Shown here piece by piece: positions 25,330-34,868 of a stretch of DNA of 64,000 bases. Location: the NCBI RefSeq assembly GCF_000365425.1, contig NZ_AQOV01000001.1, positions 2,604,001 to 2,668,000 on the forward strand, given 5' to 3'. The translations under genes were made by a program, and so were the position numbers. The stretch is from Methylomonas sp. MK1 (lineage in GTDB: Bacteria; Pseudomonadota; Gammaproteobacteria; Methylococcales; Methylomonadaceae). The notes under the pieces are model-generated. The model saw only the letters and a list, made by a program, of their open reading frames with translations, was not told the DNA's origin and did not search any database. The first letter of the stretch is position 1, and the number at the start of each line of letters is the position of its first letter.

Positions 25330-26334
25330 ATGGCGCCTAGCAAACCGTTGCAACTGATAGACCGCTTCGGCAGAGTGGTCAACTACCTGCGGGTATCGAT
25401 TACCGACCGCTGCGATTTTCGCTGCGTGTACTGCATGGCTGAAGATATGACATTTCTGCCGCGTAGCCAGATTCTCAGCCTGGAAGAAATCCGTTTTATC
25501 TGCGAAACCTTCGTCGAGCTGGGCGTGGGCAAAATCAGGATAACCGGCGGCGAGCCGCTGGTGCGCAAAGGCGCATTAGGCTTGCTGCAAAACCTGGGAC
25601 GCGTGCCTGGCCTGAACGAACTGGTATTGACCAGCAACGGCTCACATCTGGCCGAAATGGCCGATGACTTACAAGCCGCCGGCGTGAAACGCGTCAACAT
25701 CAGCCTGGATACCTTGGACCCGGCCAAGTTCAAGGAACTGACCCGCACCGGCGATTTAGCACAAGTATTGAAAGGCATCGAACAGGCCCGAACGGCCGGT
25801 TTCCAAAGCATCAAACTCAACGCGGTGATTCTGAAAAACCGCAATCATCAAGAAGTCTGCGATCTGGTGCAATTTGCTGTCGAGCGTGGCATCGACATCA
25901 GCTTTATCGAAGAAATGCCGCTAGGCGCGGTGGACAACCATCATCGCGGCGACGCTTTTTATCCCAGCGAGTTGATCAGACAGGATTTGCAGCAGCAATT
26001 TACGCTGGAAGCCGTGACCGACTCGACCGGCGGACCTTCGGCTTATTACCGGGTGGCAGGCAGTAACAGCAAAGTCGGTTTTATCTCGCCGCACAGCGCC
26101 AACTTCTGTAGTAGTTGCAACCGGGTGCGCCTGACCGCCGAAGGCCGCTTATTGCTTTGCTTAGGCAACGAACATTCGGTTGATCTGAAAGAGGTGGTCA
26201 GAGATCATCCTGGCGACAAAGCTATGTTGAAACAAGCCATCGTCGAAGCCATGCAAATCAAACCCGAAAAACACGAATTTAACATTCACGAACAGCCGGT
26301 GATTTTGCGGCACATGAACGCCACCGGCGGCTAA
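25330..26334 (+). CDS. moaA: GTP 3',8-cyclase, molybdenum cofactor biosynthesis
   Basis: This is a 334-aa radical-SAM enzyme starting at the ATG of 25330 (a TTG three codons earlier is possible; neither has a clear ribosome site). The N-terminal iron-sulfur cysteines are in CDFRCVYCMAED, and KIRITGGEPLVRKG binds SAM. The C-terminal cluster cysteines are in FCSSCNRVRLT followed by LLLCLG. It converts GTP to the cyclic intermediate of molybdopterin synthesis. The usual C-terminal double glycine is present (ATGG). No other moa gene is next to it. Confidence 0.96.
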   Translation: MAPSKPLQLIDRFGRVVNYLRVSITDRCDFRCVYCMAEDMTFLPRSQILSLEEIRFICETFVELGVGKIRITGGEPLVRKGALGLLQNLGRVPGLNELVLTSNGSHLAEMADDLQAAGVKRVNISLDTLDPAKFKELTRTGDLAQVLKGIEQARTAGFQSIKLNAVILKNRNHQEVCDLVQFAVERGIDISFIEEMPLGAVDNHHRGDAFYPSELIRQDLQQQFTLEAVTDSTGGPSAYYRVAGSNSKVGFISPHSANFCSSCNRVRLTAEGRLLLCLGNEHSVDLKEVVRDHPGDKAMLKQAIVEAMQIKPEKHEFNIHEQPVILRHMNATGG

Positions 26335-26349
26335 TATACGGAGGACATC

Positions 26350-26709
26350 ATGTCGGATAACAAAGCCTATCACATCGTCGCCGAAGCCCGACGCTACAAG
26401 GAAGAGCGGGAAAAAGGCTACCGCGAGCAAGCGTTAAAACTTTATCCCTGGATTTGCGGACGCTGCTCAAGGGAGTTTGATCATAAAAACCTGCGCGAAC
26501 TGACCGTACATCACGTCAACCACGATCACGACCACAATCCGCCCGACGGCAGCAACTGGGAGTTGTTGTGCCTTTACTGCCACGACAACGAGCATCAACG
26601 CTACGAAGAGCACGTGCGTTACGGCGGCAAAGCCACATCGGACGGCAAGGCGCCGGTAGCGACCTTCAACCCATTCGCCGATTTGAAAAACCTGATGAAG
26701 AAAGACTGA
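26350..26709 (+). CDS. yajD: YajD-family HNH nuclease
   Basis: This 119-aa protein has a zinc-binding HNH core: CGRCSREF, then LTVHHVNHDHDHNPPDG and LLCLYCHDNEH. Length and motif order match E. coli YajD. It has a GGAGGA ribosome site 16 bases after the moaA stop, and its stop codon overlaps the ATG of the next gene (TGATG). A DNA glycosylase gene follows directly, which would suit a DNA-processing role, though YajD function is not established. Confidence 0.93.
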   Translation: MSDNKAYHIVAEARRYKEEREKGYREQALKLYPWICGRCSREFDHKNLRELTVHHVNHDHDHNPPDGSNWELLCLYCHDNEHQRYEEHVRYGGKATSDGKAPVATFNPFADLKNLMKKD

Positions 26710-27287
26710 TGCCCAGCAAATGCGTGTGGGCGCTGGGCAGCGCTAACGAAGAGCATTATCACGATCACGAATGGGGCGTGCCGCTACACGACGAGCGGAT
26801 GTTGTTCGAGTTTCTAATATTGGAAGGCGCACAAGCCGGGCTCAGTTGGCGGACCATACTCGACAAGCGCGAGGCTTACCGCGCCGCTTTCGATCATTTT
26901 GATCCGGTTAAGGTCGCCGCTTATGACCACAAAAAACTGGCGTCGTTATTGCAAAACCCTGGCATCGTCAAAAATCGCCTGAAAATTGAATCCGCGGTAA
27001 ACAATGCTCAGGCTTTTTTACGGGTACAGCAGGAGTTCGGCAGTTTTGACTCATACATATGGAGCTTCGTCGGCGGTGAGCCGCGGCAGAACCGTTGGCT
27101 GCAACATAGCCAGTTACCGGCTTACACGCCGGAATCGGAACGGATGAGCAAGAATCTGCAAAAGCGCGGCTTTAAGTTTGTCGGCAAAACCATCTGCTAT
27201 GCTTATATGCAGGCGGTGGGCATGGTCAACGATCACACCGTCGATTGTTTCCGCCACTCGCAACTGACAGCTACCACAACACCATGA
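26709..27287 (+). CDS. tag: DNA-3-methyladenine glycosylase I
   Basis: This is a 192-aa enzyme of the Tag family, removing 3-methyladenine from alkylated DNA. The zinc-binding residues are visible: Cys in SKCVWALG, His in HYHDHEWG, and late His and Cys in NDHTVDCFRH. The LSWRTILDKREAYRAAF helix forms the base-binding pocket. The start overlaps the yajD stop by one base, and the stop overlaps the next ATG. The three genes are clearly translationally coupled. Confidence 0.96.
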   Translation: MPSKCVWALGSANEEHYHDHEWGVPLHDERMLFEFLILEGAQAGLSWRTILDKREAYRAAFDHFDPVKVAAYDHKKLASLLQNPGIVKNRLKIESAVNNAQAFLRVQQEFGSFDSYIWSFVGGEPRQNRWLQHSQLPAYTPESERMSKNLQKRGFKFVGKTICYAYMQAVGMVNDHTVDCFRHSQLTATTTP

Positions 27288-27763
27288 GCGCCGAACCGCT
27301 AGCCGCCGATTACCGGACTTTAATTGCCAACAGCCAAAGCCTGATAATCGCCAGCAGTTCCGAGCTAGGGACAGCCGAAGTCAGTTATGCGCCGTTTTTG
27401 GAATACCAAAATACTTATTACATCTATGTCAGCCAATTAGCCCGGCATACCGGCAATATGCTGCGCCAAGGCCAGGCATCCATCATGTTTATCGAACCGG
27501 AGGCCGAAGCGGTCAATCCGTTTGCCAGACGTCGCTTGGTATTCGAATGTGCTGTTGGTGAAGTCGACAAACCCCAGGCGGCATATGCCCAGTTGTTAGA
27601 TATGCTGCAAGACCGGTTCGGCGAAACAGTTACGGTTTTGCGCTCACTCGCGGATTTTCATTTACTGGCGCTAACCCCTTTGCGTGGCCAATATGTCGCC
27701 GGTTTTGGCAAAGCATTTACCATCGATGTCGAGAATGGCGTTCTGTTACCCGCAAATCATTAA
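27284..27763 (+). CDS. HugZ-like FMN/heme-binding protein (pyridoxamine phosphate oxidase fold)
   Basis: This is a 159-aa protein from the ATG of 27284, overlapping the tag stop as ATGA. It resembles the HugZ/PNPOx-like split-barrel family: SSSELGTAEVSYAPFLEY, YIYVSQLARHTGNMLR, ASIMFIEPE and late GFGKAFTIDVE. Members bind FMN or heme, and Helicobacter HugZ degrades heme. The C-terminal heme-binding extension of HugZ is short or absent here, so heme oxygenase activity is uncertain. Confidence 0.85.
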   Translation: MSAEPLAADYRTLIANSQSLIIASSSELGTAEVSYAPFLEYQNTYYIYVSQLARHTGNMLRQGQASIMFIEPEAEAVNPFARRRLVFECAVGEVDKPQAAYAQLLDMLQDRFGETVTVLRSLADFHLLALTPLRGQYVAGFGKAFTIDVENGVLLPANH

Positions 27764-27814
27764 AGCCACTGCTTCGCCCAGCGTCGGCGAAAACCAGAGT
27801 CCGCCTGTTTAATC

Positions 27815-30800
27815 ATGCCGACAGCTTTTAGACTTTTTCTAATCAACAGCGCCTTGGCCCTTGCCTATTTTATCGGCGGCTATTTAGGGCATTTGCTGGC
27901 GATGCAGCCCAGCCATGCCAGCCCAATCTGGCCGTCAGCGGGTATAGCTCTGGCCGCGTTGCTTGGTTACGGCCCCAGAATATTGCCGGGCCTGATCATC
28001 GGCACCTTGGGCACGCAAATTTACGCTTTTGCGGACCTGGCCACCCCAGAGGATTGGTTTACCCCGATTTGGGTAGGCTCCGCCGCCAGCGTAGGCGCCA
28101 TCGCCCAGCCTTTGCTCGGTGCGGCCCTGATCAACCGCTGGATAGGCAAACACAATCCGTTGATGGAAGATCGGCATGTCGTCTGGTTTTTCTTGTTGGC
28201 GATTGCAAGTAGCTTAATATCGGCTAGCGTCGGCACTAGTTTTCTGTACATTTTCGACACCATCGATGCTGAAGAATTCGGCCTGAACTGGTGTACTTGG
28301 TGGATAGGCGATGCGATAGGCACGGTGATCTTCGCGCCCTTGCTGCTGTTGTTTATCGGTACACCACGCCATATCTGGCGGCAGCGGCAAAAATTCGTGG
28401 CCTATCCTTTATCGATTTCGCTGTTGTTGGTGGTCATCGCCTTTGTCTACAGCCGCAATCTGGAAAATCAACGCATTAATGGGCTGTTCGAAAATCAGAT
28501 TAATCTGACCCATACCAACCTCCAGGAACATTTCGGCGACGACATTCTGAATAATCAGTTGCTGAAAGCCTTGTTCGACAGCTCGGAATCGGTCAATCCC
28601 AACGAGTTCAGGCTATTTGCCCATACCATCTTCACCAAACATCCCGAGTTGGAGGCATTGGAATGGATACCCAGAGTCAATGCCGAAGACCGTAGCGCAT
28701 TCGAACAACAGACGGAAACCACCATCCGCGAACTCGACCGCAATCATCAATTGATACCGGCCGGTAAGCGAAACATTTATTTACCCATTGCTTACTCCTT
28801 CGGCAATCAGCGGAACATAGGTTTCGATGTTGCCAGCAACCAACAGCTATTAGCGGCGATCCACAAAGCGATTAATTCCGGCGAAACGGTGGTGACGGCC
28901 GGCATCGTCTGCGACGATAATCAACCCTGCTTCGCCATTTATTCGCCGGTTTATCTAAAAGGAAAATCACTTAACACCAGCGCCCAGCGCCAGCAGTTTT
29001 TTCTGGGATTGGTCGCCAACGTTTTTAAGTTAAGCAGCGAAATTCAGGAATTGTCCACACGCCTGCAAAGCATAAGTTTGTCCGTAGCCATCTATGATCA
29101 AGACCAGCTGTTATATCGCAGCACTCCGGAAGGCGCTGAATCGAAAAAATATTACTTTCCGCCAACCAGACGGCAATCGCTGGCGGTTGCCGACCGGAGC
29201 TGGACGCTTGAATATAAACCACTGCCGGAGTTTTATGCGCAACAACATTCCTGGACGGTTTGGTGGCTGCTTTCCGGGAGCTTTTTGCTCTGCGGCCTGA
29301 CCAGCTTCGGTTTAATGCTGATGAGCGGACGCACCGCCCGCATCGAAGATCTGGTGGCTTTGAAAACCCGCGACTTGTTGCGCAGCAACCAGGCCCTGAA
29401 TACCGAGATCGAACGCCGCAAACAGCAGGAAAACGAGCTCCGCATTGCCGCAACCACGTTCCAGTCGCACGAGGCCATTATCGTCACCGATGCCGATGGG
29501 GCGATCTTGCGCGTCAATAACGCCTTTAACAAAATCACCGGCTACAGCGCAGAGGAAGTGATTGGCCGCCAGCCGGATTTTCTGTCGTCGGCTCATCAAG
29601 CCCCCGGATTTATTCAAGCCTTGATCCAGGCCTTGGACAGGGATAACCAATGGCAGGGCGAAATTTTGAATCGGCGCAAAAACGGCGACGTATTTCCGGA
29701 ATGGCTCACCGTTACCGGCGTCCGGGACGAGCAGGGCCGCCTGCTTAATTATGTAGCGATTTTTTCCGACATCAGCGAGCAAAAAGCCGCCGAGCGGGAA
29801 ATCCATGAACTGGCATTTTACGACCCGCTGACCGGCTTGCCGAACCGGCGTTTGCTGCTGGATAGGTTGAAACAGGAAATCGCCGCCGCCAAACGCCAAA
29901 GCTATTACGGTTCGCTGTTTTTTCTGGATTTGGATCATTTCAAAACCCTTAACGATTCGCGCGGACATCAAGTCGGCGACGAATTGCTGATCCAGGTTGC
30001 CCAACGTCTTAAGTCGATTATCCGCGACGAAGACACCGCTTGTCGGTTGGGCGGCGACGAATTTATCGTGATGGTGCCGGGCCGCTATGCGCAACTGTCG
30101 CAAGCGACCAGTCACGCGGCGATGCTGGCGGAAAAAATTCTGCACACCATCAATCAACCTTTCACGGTACAGGGCAGCGAACATCACTTTTCCACCAGCA
30201 TAGGCGTTACCTTGTTTCCAGAGGTAGCCGAGCAGCCGGAAGAGGTCATTCAACAAGCGGACACCGCAATGTACCGGGCCAAGGAAAGCGGCCGTAACGG
30301 CATCAGTTTTTACCGTCCATCGATGCAGGAAACCGCCGACCGCCGTTTGACGTTGGAAAAAGAGATTCGTCAGGCGCTGAAACAAAAGCAGTTTTTACTG
30401 CATTATCAGGCTCAGGTCGATCACCTCGGCAAAGTGGTCAGCGCCGAAGCGCTGATCCGCTGGCAACATCCGGAAAAAGGCATGGTTTCGCCGGCGGAAT
30501 TTATCCCGATTGCCGAAGATACCCAGTTGATTTTGCCGATAGGCGAATGGGTGATGCGCGAGGCCTGTCGGCAAATTAAAGTGTGGGACGAACAGAATCT
30601 AGCCATTCATCATGTGGCGGTTAACGTCAGTTCCCGGCAATTCCGCCAGGCCGATTTTGTCGATCAAGTAAAACGCATTTTGATCGACGCCGAACTGCCC
30701 GCCGAGCGCCTGGTCATCGAACTGACCGAAGGCTGCGTCATCAGTGACATAGACGACACCGTGGAAAAAATGCGCGACTTGCAAACCCTAGGCGTGAAAA

Positions 30801-31114
30801 CCTCGATCGACGATTTCGGTATCGGCTATTCATCGCTGTCTTACCTGAAAAAACTGCCCATCAGCCAATTGAAGATCGATCAGAGTTTCGTCCGGGACAT
30901 CGCCAGCGACCCCAACGACGCGGTGATTGTGGAGACCATTATCAATATGGCTAAAAACTTAGGTCTACATGTGATTGCAGAAGGCGTGGAAACCCAGGAA
31001 CAAATGATCTTTTTACGCAATAAAGGCTGTCTATCCTACCAAGGCTATTACACCGGCCGGCCGGTGGCCGCCGCCAGATTTGAGCGGGAAGACAGATTAC
31101 TTCCCACCGGGTGA
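27815..31114 (+). CDS. MASE1-CHASE-PAS-GGDEF-EAL protein
   Basis: This 1099-aa membrane protein controls c-di-GMP. Residues 1-210 contain several membrane helices with the MASE1 pattern (ASPIWPSAGIALAALLGYG). A periplasmic CHASE-like domain follows at about 215-465, then a membrane helix near 485. A PAS domain occupies about 535-645. The cyclase has GGDEF at residue 746 with I-site RDED, and the phosphodiesterase has EALIRW at residue 878 and DDFGIGYSS. All signature residues are intact, so either activity may dominate. It shares its PAS-GGDEF-EAL half with the protein at 16740-19487 but has a different sensor. Confidence 0.95.
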   Translation: MPTAFRLFLINSALALAYFIGGYLGHLLAMQPSHASPIWPSAGIALAALLGYGPRILPGLIIGTLGTQIYAFADLATPEDWFTPIWVGSAASVGAIAQPLLGAALINRWIGKHNPLMEDRHVVWFFLLAIASSLISASVGTSFLYIFDTIDAEEFGLNWCTWWIGDAIGTVIFAPLLLLFIGTPRHIWRQRQKFVAYPLSISLLLVVIAFVYSRNLENQRINGLFENQINLTHTNLQEHFGDDILNNQLLKALFDSSESVNPNEFRLFAHTIFTKHPELEALEWIPRVNAEDRSAFEQQTETTIRELDRNHQLIPAGKRNIYLPIAYSFGNQRNIGFDVASNQQLLAAIHKAINSGETVVTAGIVCDDNQPCFAIYSPVYLKGKSLNTSAQRQQFFLGLVANVFKLSSEIQELSTRLQSISLSVAIYDQDQLLYRSTPEGAESKKYYFPPTRRQSLAVADRSWTLEYKPLPEFYAQQHSWTVWWLLSGSFLLCGLTSFGLMLMSGRTARIEDLVALKTRDLLRSNQALNTEIERRKQQENELRIAATTFQSHEAIIVTDADGAILRVNNAFNKITGYSAEEVIGRQPDFLSSAHQAPGFIQALIQALDRDNQWQGEILNRRKNGDVFPEWLTVTGVRDEQGRLLNYVAIFSDISEQKAAEREIHELAFYDPLTGLPNRRLLLDRLKQEIAAAKRQSYYGSLFFLDLDHFKTLNDSRGHQVGDELLIQVAQRLKSIIRDEDTACRLGGDEFIVMVPGRYAQLSQATSHAAMLAEKILHTINQPFTVQGSEHHFSTSIGVTLFPEVAEQPEEVIQQADTAMYRAKESGRNGISFYRPSMQETADRRLTLEKEIRQALKQKQFLLHYQAQVDHLGKVVSAEALIRWQHPEKGMVSPAEFIPIAEDTQLILPIGEWVMREACRQIKVWDEQNLAIHHVAVNVSSRQFRQADFVDQVKRILIDAELPAERLVIELTEGCVISDIDDTVEKMRDLQTLGVKTSIDDFGIGYSSLSYLKKLPISQLKIDQSFVRDIASDPNDAVIVETIINMAKNLGLHVIAEGVETQEQMIFLRNKGCLSYQGYYTGRPVAAARFEREDRLLPTG

Positions 31115-31472
31115 TAGGCGAATAAGCACCAGGAAGTGTCTGCACCACAGCCGTTAATTTTCCTGAATGCTAAACCTATAGCTATCAGCATTCCTTGCCG
31201 AAAGGACGATTTTGCGGCTGCAAGGCACACGGCTAAAGCTTGCTAATCAGATTGTTTAAGGGAGCCCTTGAATTCCCCGCTGACCTGCAATGCCGGAACC
31301 CAAGCTTACGCGCGAGGTCTAGTTGGCTCGGGCTTTTGGGAATATCGGTCGAAGGGCTTGCCGTTAAACCCTAGACAACACATCGCCGCCAAGCAAATCC
31401 GACAAACATTCTCGTATTCGCGGCGGCTGCGTTAAAATCGTCGCGTTAACCATCCGACTAAGGACTTTGCAG
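31115..31472. other. Intergenic region before the ABC importer
   Basis: This stretch of 358 bases has no gene. I looked for the TPP riboswitch core that would fit a thiamine-precursor importer and saw none. AAGGA at 31460-31464 serves the following gene. The rest shows no clear hairpin with a T-run. Confidence 0.5.
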
Positions 31473-32438
31473 ATGAATATGAAAATTTGCCTGTTTGCCA
31501 TTGCTGCTTTATTGCCGCAGTTTGCCAGCACCAACGAGAAACCCACTATCCGTATAGGCACCATGGCAGCCGGTACCTTAAATTGGGAACTGGCGGCGAT
31601 GCGTAACCAAGGCCTATTGGACAAAGCGGAATTCAGTGTGGAGAACATTGCGGTTGCCAATCAACAAGCGGGTAAGGTTACTCTGCAAGCTGGCTCGGTC
31701 GATGTAATCGTTTCCGATTGGATCTGGACTTCCAGCATGCGCAGCACCGGCACGAATTTGAGTTTTTATCCATTTTCCGATACCTCCGGTGTATTACTGG
31801 TACCGGCCGATAGCCCGATTAAGTCGCTGGCCGATCTAAAAGGCAAAAAACTGGGTATAGCCGGCGGCGAGCTGGATAAAAACTGGCTGTTGTTGCAAGC
31901 CCTAGGACAACAGCAACAACTGGATCTAAACGCCGGCGTGGAAAAGATCTACGGAGCGCCGCCATTACTGAGTCAGCAACTGCTAGAAAAACGCGTCGAC
32001 GCTTTGCTGACCTTCTGGCAATTCGCCGCGCATCTGGAAGCCCAAGGCTATCGAGTGTTATTGACCGGCGAAGACATCATCCGCCAACTCGGCATCAGCG
32101 AAATAGTACCCAGCATCGGCTATGTGTTCAAACAGGACTGGGCCGATCAACATAAATCAGCGTTCAAACAATTCTTGAGTCTGAGTAAACAAGCCCACGA
32201 CACGCTGTGTAACTCCGATACGGAATGGCAGAAAATCGTGCCGCTTACCGACGCAACCAGCACAGAAGAACAACAGAAACTGCGGGAGCGTTACTGCCGC
32301 GGCCGGGTCGAACAATGGGGCGCCACTCAACAAAACGCTGCAGCAAAAATCTACACGCTGCTGCATCAACTGAGCAATAACAAGCTGACAGGCGCATCAG
32401 GCCAACTACAAGCGGGGACATTCTGGTCGGCCGATTGA
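31473..32438 (+). CDS. NitT/TauT-type ABC transporter substrate-binding protein
   Basis: This is a 321-aa protein from the ATG of 31473. A signal peptide (KICLFAIAALLPQFAS) leads into a type-2 periplasmic binding fold like SsuA/TauA/NMT1. Marks are IRIGTMAAGTLNWELAAM, AGSVDVIVSDWIW, LADLKGKKLGIAGG and LLEKRVDALLTFWQF. The permease and ATPase follow with one- and four-base overlaps, forming a complete importer. The ligand is not deducible; sulfonates, nitrate and pyrimidine precursors are transported by relatives. Confidence 0.9.
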   Translation: MNMKICLFAIAALLPQFASTNEKPTIRIGTMAAGTLNWELAAMRNQGLLDKAEFSVENIAVANQQAGKVTLQAGSVDVIVSDWIWTSSMRSTGTNLSFYPFSDTSGVLLVPADSPIKSLADLKGKKLGIAGGELDKNWLLLQALGQQQQLDLNAGVEKIYGAPPLLSQQLLEKRVDALLTFWQFAAHLEAQGYRVLLTGEDIIRQLGISEIVPSIGYVFKQDWADQHKSAFKQFLSLSKQAHDTLCNSDTEWQKIVPLTDATSTEEQQKLRERYCRGRVEQWGATQQNAAAKIYTLLHQLSNNKLTGASGQLQAGTFWSAD

Positions 32439-33199
32439 TGTTGACGGGCACTTTTAAATTTAATCACACCGCCATCACGCTGCTGTCGCTGTTAGTGCTG
32501 CTGGGTATCTGGCAGCTGGCGGCTGGCTTGGTTAACAGCCAAACGCTACCCTATCCGACCCATGTCGCCCAGGTATTTTGGCAGGCGACTCAATCCGGCG
32601 AACTACCTTATCATTTGGGCGTCACGCTGCTGCGCCTGCTGGTCAGTTTCTCGATTGCGATGGTATTAGGCTGCGCGATAGGCGTGACGCTGGGTAACAA
32701 TAAAACCCTGGACGCGTTCTTCGATCACTGGCTGGTAATTTTCCTGAACATTCCGGCATTGGTCACCATTATTCTCTGCTATGTCTGGTTTGGACTGGCG
32801 GAATCGGCGGCGATTCTGGCAGTGGTGATCAATAAGTTGCCGAATGTGATTGTCACCATTCGCGAAGGCACGCGAGCGCTGGATAAGGATTTGCTGGAAA
32901 TGGCGGAAAGCTACCGGTTCGACCGCAAAAAAACCTTCCGCCATGTGATCTGGCCGCAGTTGCACCCGTTCGTGATGGCCGCCACTCGCTCCGGTCTGGC
33001 GCTGATCTGGAAAATCATTTTGGTGGTGGAACTGCTCGGCCGCAGCAATGGTATGGGCTATCAGCTGCATCTGTTCTTTCAATTATTCGATGTCGCCAGC
33101 CTGCTGGCGTATACCTTTGCCTTCGTCGCGGTCATCCAACTAATCGAATGGCTGCTGCTCCGCCCCTTGGACCGCAAAGCCTTACGGTGGCGGCGATGA
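32438..33199 (+). CDS. NitT/TauT-type ABC transporter permease
   Basis: This 253-aa inner-membrane protein has about six helices and belongs to the SsuC/TauC-like permease family. The EAA loop that contacts the ATPase is visible as LLEMAESYRFDRKKTFRHVIWP near residues 150-170. The start is at 32438, overlapping the binding-protein stop as TGATG. The 3' end overlaps the ATPase start by four bases. Confidence 0.92.
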   Translation: MLTGTFKFNHTAITLLSLLVLLGIWQLAAGLVNSQTLPYPTHVAQVFWQATQSGELPYHLGVTLLRLLVSFSIAMVLGCAIGVTLGNNKTLDAFFDHWLVIFLNIPALVTIILCYVWFGLAESAAILAVVINKLPNVIVTIREGTRALDKDLLEMAESYRFDRKKTFRHVIWPQLHPFVMAATRSGLALIWKIILVVELLGRSNGMGYQLHLFFQLFDVASLLAYTFAFVAVIQLIEWLLLRPLDRKALRWRR

Positions 33200-33939
33200 A
33201 CGATATTACCATCAGCATCCAGGATAAGACTTATCGCTCCAGGCATGTCGACGACCGCCAACACCAGGCGATTGCCGATTTGCAGCTAAGCGTGGGCCGT
33301 AACGAATTCGTCTGCCTGCTCGGCCCGTCCGGCTGCGGCAAAACCACTTTATTGAATATGATTGCCGGTCTGGACAGCCATTATCAGGGCCAAATCCGCA
33401 TTGGTAGCCAAGCCGCATCCGCCAAGATCGGTTATGTGTTTCAGAATCCCAGACTGTTGCCCTGGTATACGGTCCGCCAGAATATCGAAGTGGTATTTGC
33501 GCAAACGCCGCCAGCCACTTTGATCGATGCCTTATTGGCGGACATGCAACTAAGCGATGTGCAGCAGGTGTATCCGGAACGCCTGTCGCTAGGCATGCAA
33601 CGGCGGGTGGCGATCATCCGCGCCTTTGCCATCAACCCCGACATTTTGCTGATGGACGAACCCTTCGTCTCGCTGGATGCGCCCAGCGCCCGGCAGGTAC
33701 GCAATTTATTGTATTCATTGTGGCAACAGCGGCCGCATACGGTATTGTTCGTCAGTCACGATCTACGCGAAGCGATTGCGTTGGCAGACCGCTTGATTTT
33801 CCTGTCGCCGCCGCCGATGCGGATCATCAGCGATATTCCGGTAAACATTCCGCGCGAACTGCGTAACGACGAGACGGAAATCGAAGCGTTTCGCGAGCAT
33901 TTGCTGAACCAGCATCCGGCGATTAACGGGCTGTTGTAA
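33196..33939 (+). CDS. NitT/TauT-type ABC transporter ATP-binding protein
   Basis: This 247-aa ATPase starts at 33196 (MNDITISIQDK). Walker A is GPSGCGKTT, the Q-loop lies in GYVFQNPRLLPW, Walker B is LLMDEPFVSLD and the switch histidine is in FVSHDLREA. The signature motif reads LSLGMQRRVA instead of the usual LSGGQ/LSGGM. The second position, normally Gly, is Leu. The complete operon context argues the protein is functional; similar deviations occur in some members of this branch. Confidence 0.93.
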   Translation: MNDITISIQDKTYRSRHVDDRQHQAIADLQLSVGRNEFVCLLGPSGCGKTTLLNMIAGLDSHYQGQIRIGSQAASAKIGYVFQNPRLLPWYTVRQNIEVVFAQTPPATLIDALLADMQLSDVQQVYPERLSLGMQRRVAIIRAFAINPDILLMDEPFVSLDAPSARQVRNLLYSLWQQRPHTVLFVSHDLREAIALADRLIFLSPPPMRIISDIPVNIPRELRNDETEIEAFREHLLNQHPAINGLL

Positions 33940-33940
33940 G

Positions 33941-34501
33941 GTGCGTGTCGTCGTCAAGACTTGTGAAGTGGAGGAAATCATCAAGAAATCCCGCTTCATC
34001 GGCGTCATCAGCCCTTGCCAGACCGAGCGTGAAGCCTTGTTGTTATTAAAGGATTTGCATCAGCGTTTCCCCGACGCCAGCCATATAGTTTACGCCTACC
34101 GCATCCAATCGCCGGACGGTCTGATCTGTCGCTTTCACGATGCCGGCGAACCCAGCGGCACCGCCGGCAAACCGATCTTTCAGCACCTGGAAGGCAAGCA
34201 GTTAATCAATCTAGTCGTGGCGGTGATTCGTTATTTCGGCGGGGTGAAACTGGGTGCGGGCGGTTTGACCCGCGCTTACGGCAATGTCGCCAAGCAAGTC
34301 ATAGAGGCCGCCGACATTGTCGAATACATTGAATTTGTCGAACTGACATTAACTCTCGATTACCACCGGCTACAAGCGCTGGAATACCAGTTAAAAAAAC
34401 TGGACGGCAGCATTATCGGCCAGGATTTTTCCGATTCGGTAAGGCTCTCCGTCAAACTACCCAAGAGCAATCTGCCCGCGCTTCGCGCATTCCTGGATTA
34501 A
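33941..34501 (+). CDS. YigZ/IMPACT family protein
   Basis: This is a 186-aa protein with a GTG start one base after the ATPase stop. The N-terminal IMPACT domain is clear: KKSRFIGVISPCQTE, HIVYAYRIQSP, HDAGEPSGTAGKPI and AVIRYFGGVKLGAGGL. The C-terminal ferredoxin-like part is shorter. The family is linked to translation regulation in eukaryotes, and its bacterial role is uncertain. It is probably co-transcribed with the importer. Confidence 0.92.
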   Translation: MRVVVKTCEVEEIIKKSRFIGVISPCQTEREALLLLKDLHQRFPDASHIVYAYRIQSPDGLICRFHDAGEPSGTAGKPIFQHLEGKQLINLVVAVIRYFGGVKLGAGGLTRAYGNVAKQVIEAADIVEYIEFVELTLTLDYHRLQALEYQLKKLDGSIIGQDFSDSVRLSVKLPKSNLPALRAFLD

Positions 34502-34658
34502 AAACAGCTTATAACAAGCCTAGATGACAGCTTTATTTCACTTTTGTTTCTCAAAAGGAAACAAATAATCCACTATTGCCGGTATTGTAAATAAAAAAAT
34601 AAAGCTTATAGTGAAGTCGTCTTCATTGGTATCGACTGTATTCAGTCTAGGAGCAAAA

Positions 34659-34820
34659 ATGAACAAATCGAACAATCTTTATAAAGACGTACTCACCGGC
34701 CTGTTTTTCACCACCGGCGTGTTTGGCTTCATGTCTGGCGAGTTCATCATCTCCACCATGCTATTTGGCGCTGCAACCATCGCCAGCAATCTGGATTTCA
34801 GCGACTCGTTTCGCGCTTAA
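34659..34820 (+). CDS. Small predicted membrane protein (53 aa)
   Basis: The ATG at 34659 has a good ribosome site (TAGGAG, five bases before). The product is mainly one or two hydrophobic helices: VLTGLFFTTGVFGFMSG and FIISTMLFGAATIASN. No family is recognised. The gene is isolated, with a terminator 48 bases after its stop, supporting a real single-gene unit. Confidence 0.65.
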   Translation: MNKSNNLYKDVLTGLFFTTGVFGFMSGEFIISTMLFGAATIASNLDFSDSFRA

Positions 34821-34868
34821 GTTTTGTTGTACCTCCCTCGTTGTTAAGCAGTTAATCTGTTTATTTCA

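Noticed and set aside
29312..30385. Long open frame of 357 codons on the minus strand
   Set aside because: It lies entirely inside the GGDEF-EAL gene and shows no family; it reflects codon bias of the real gene.
31115..31472. Possible TPP riboswitch before the NitT/TauT importer
   Set aside because: No CTGAGA core or matching downstream motif is present.
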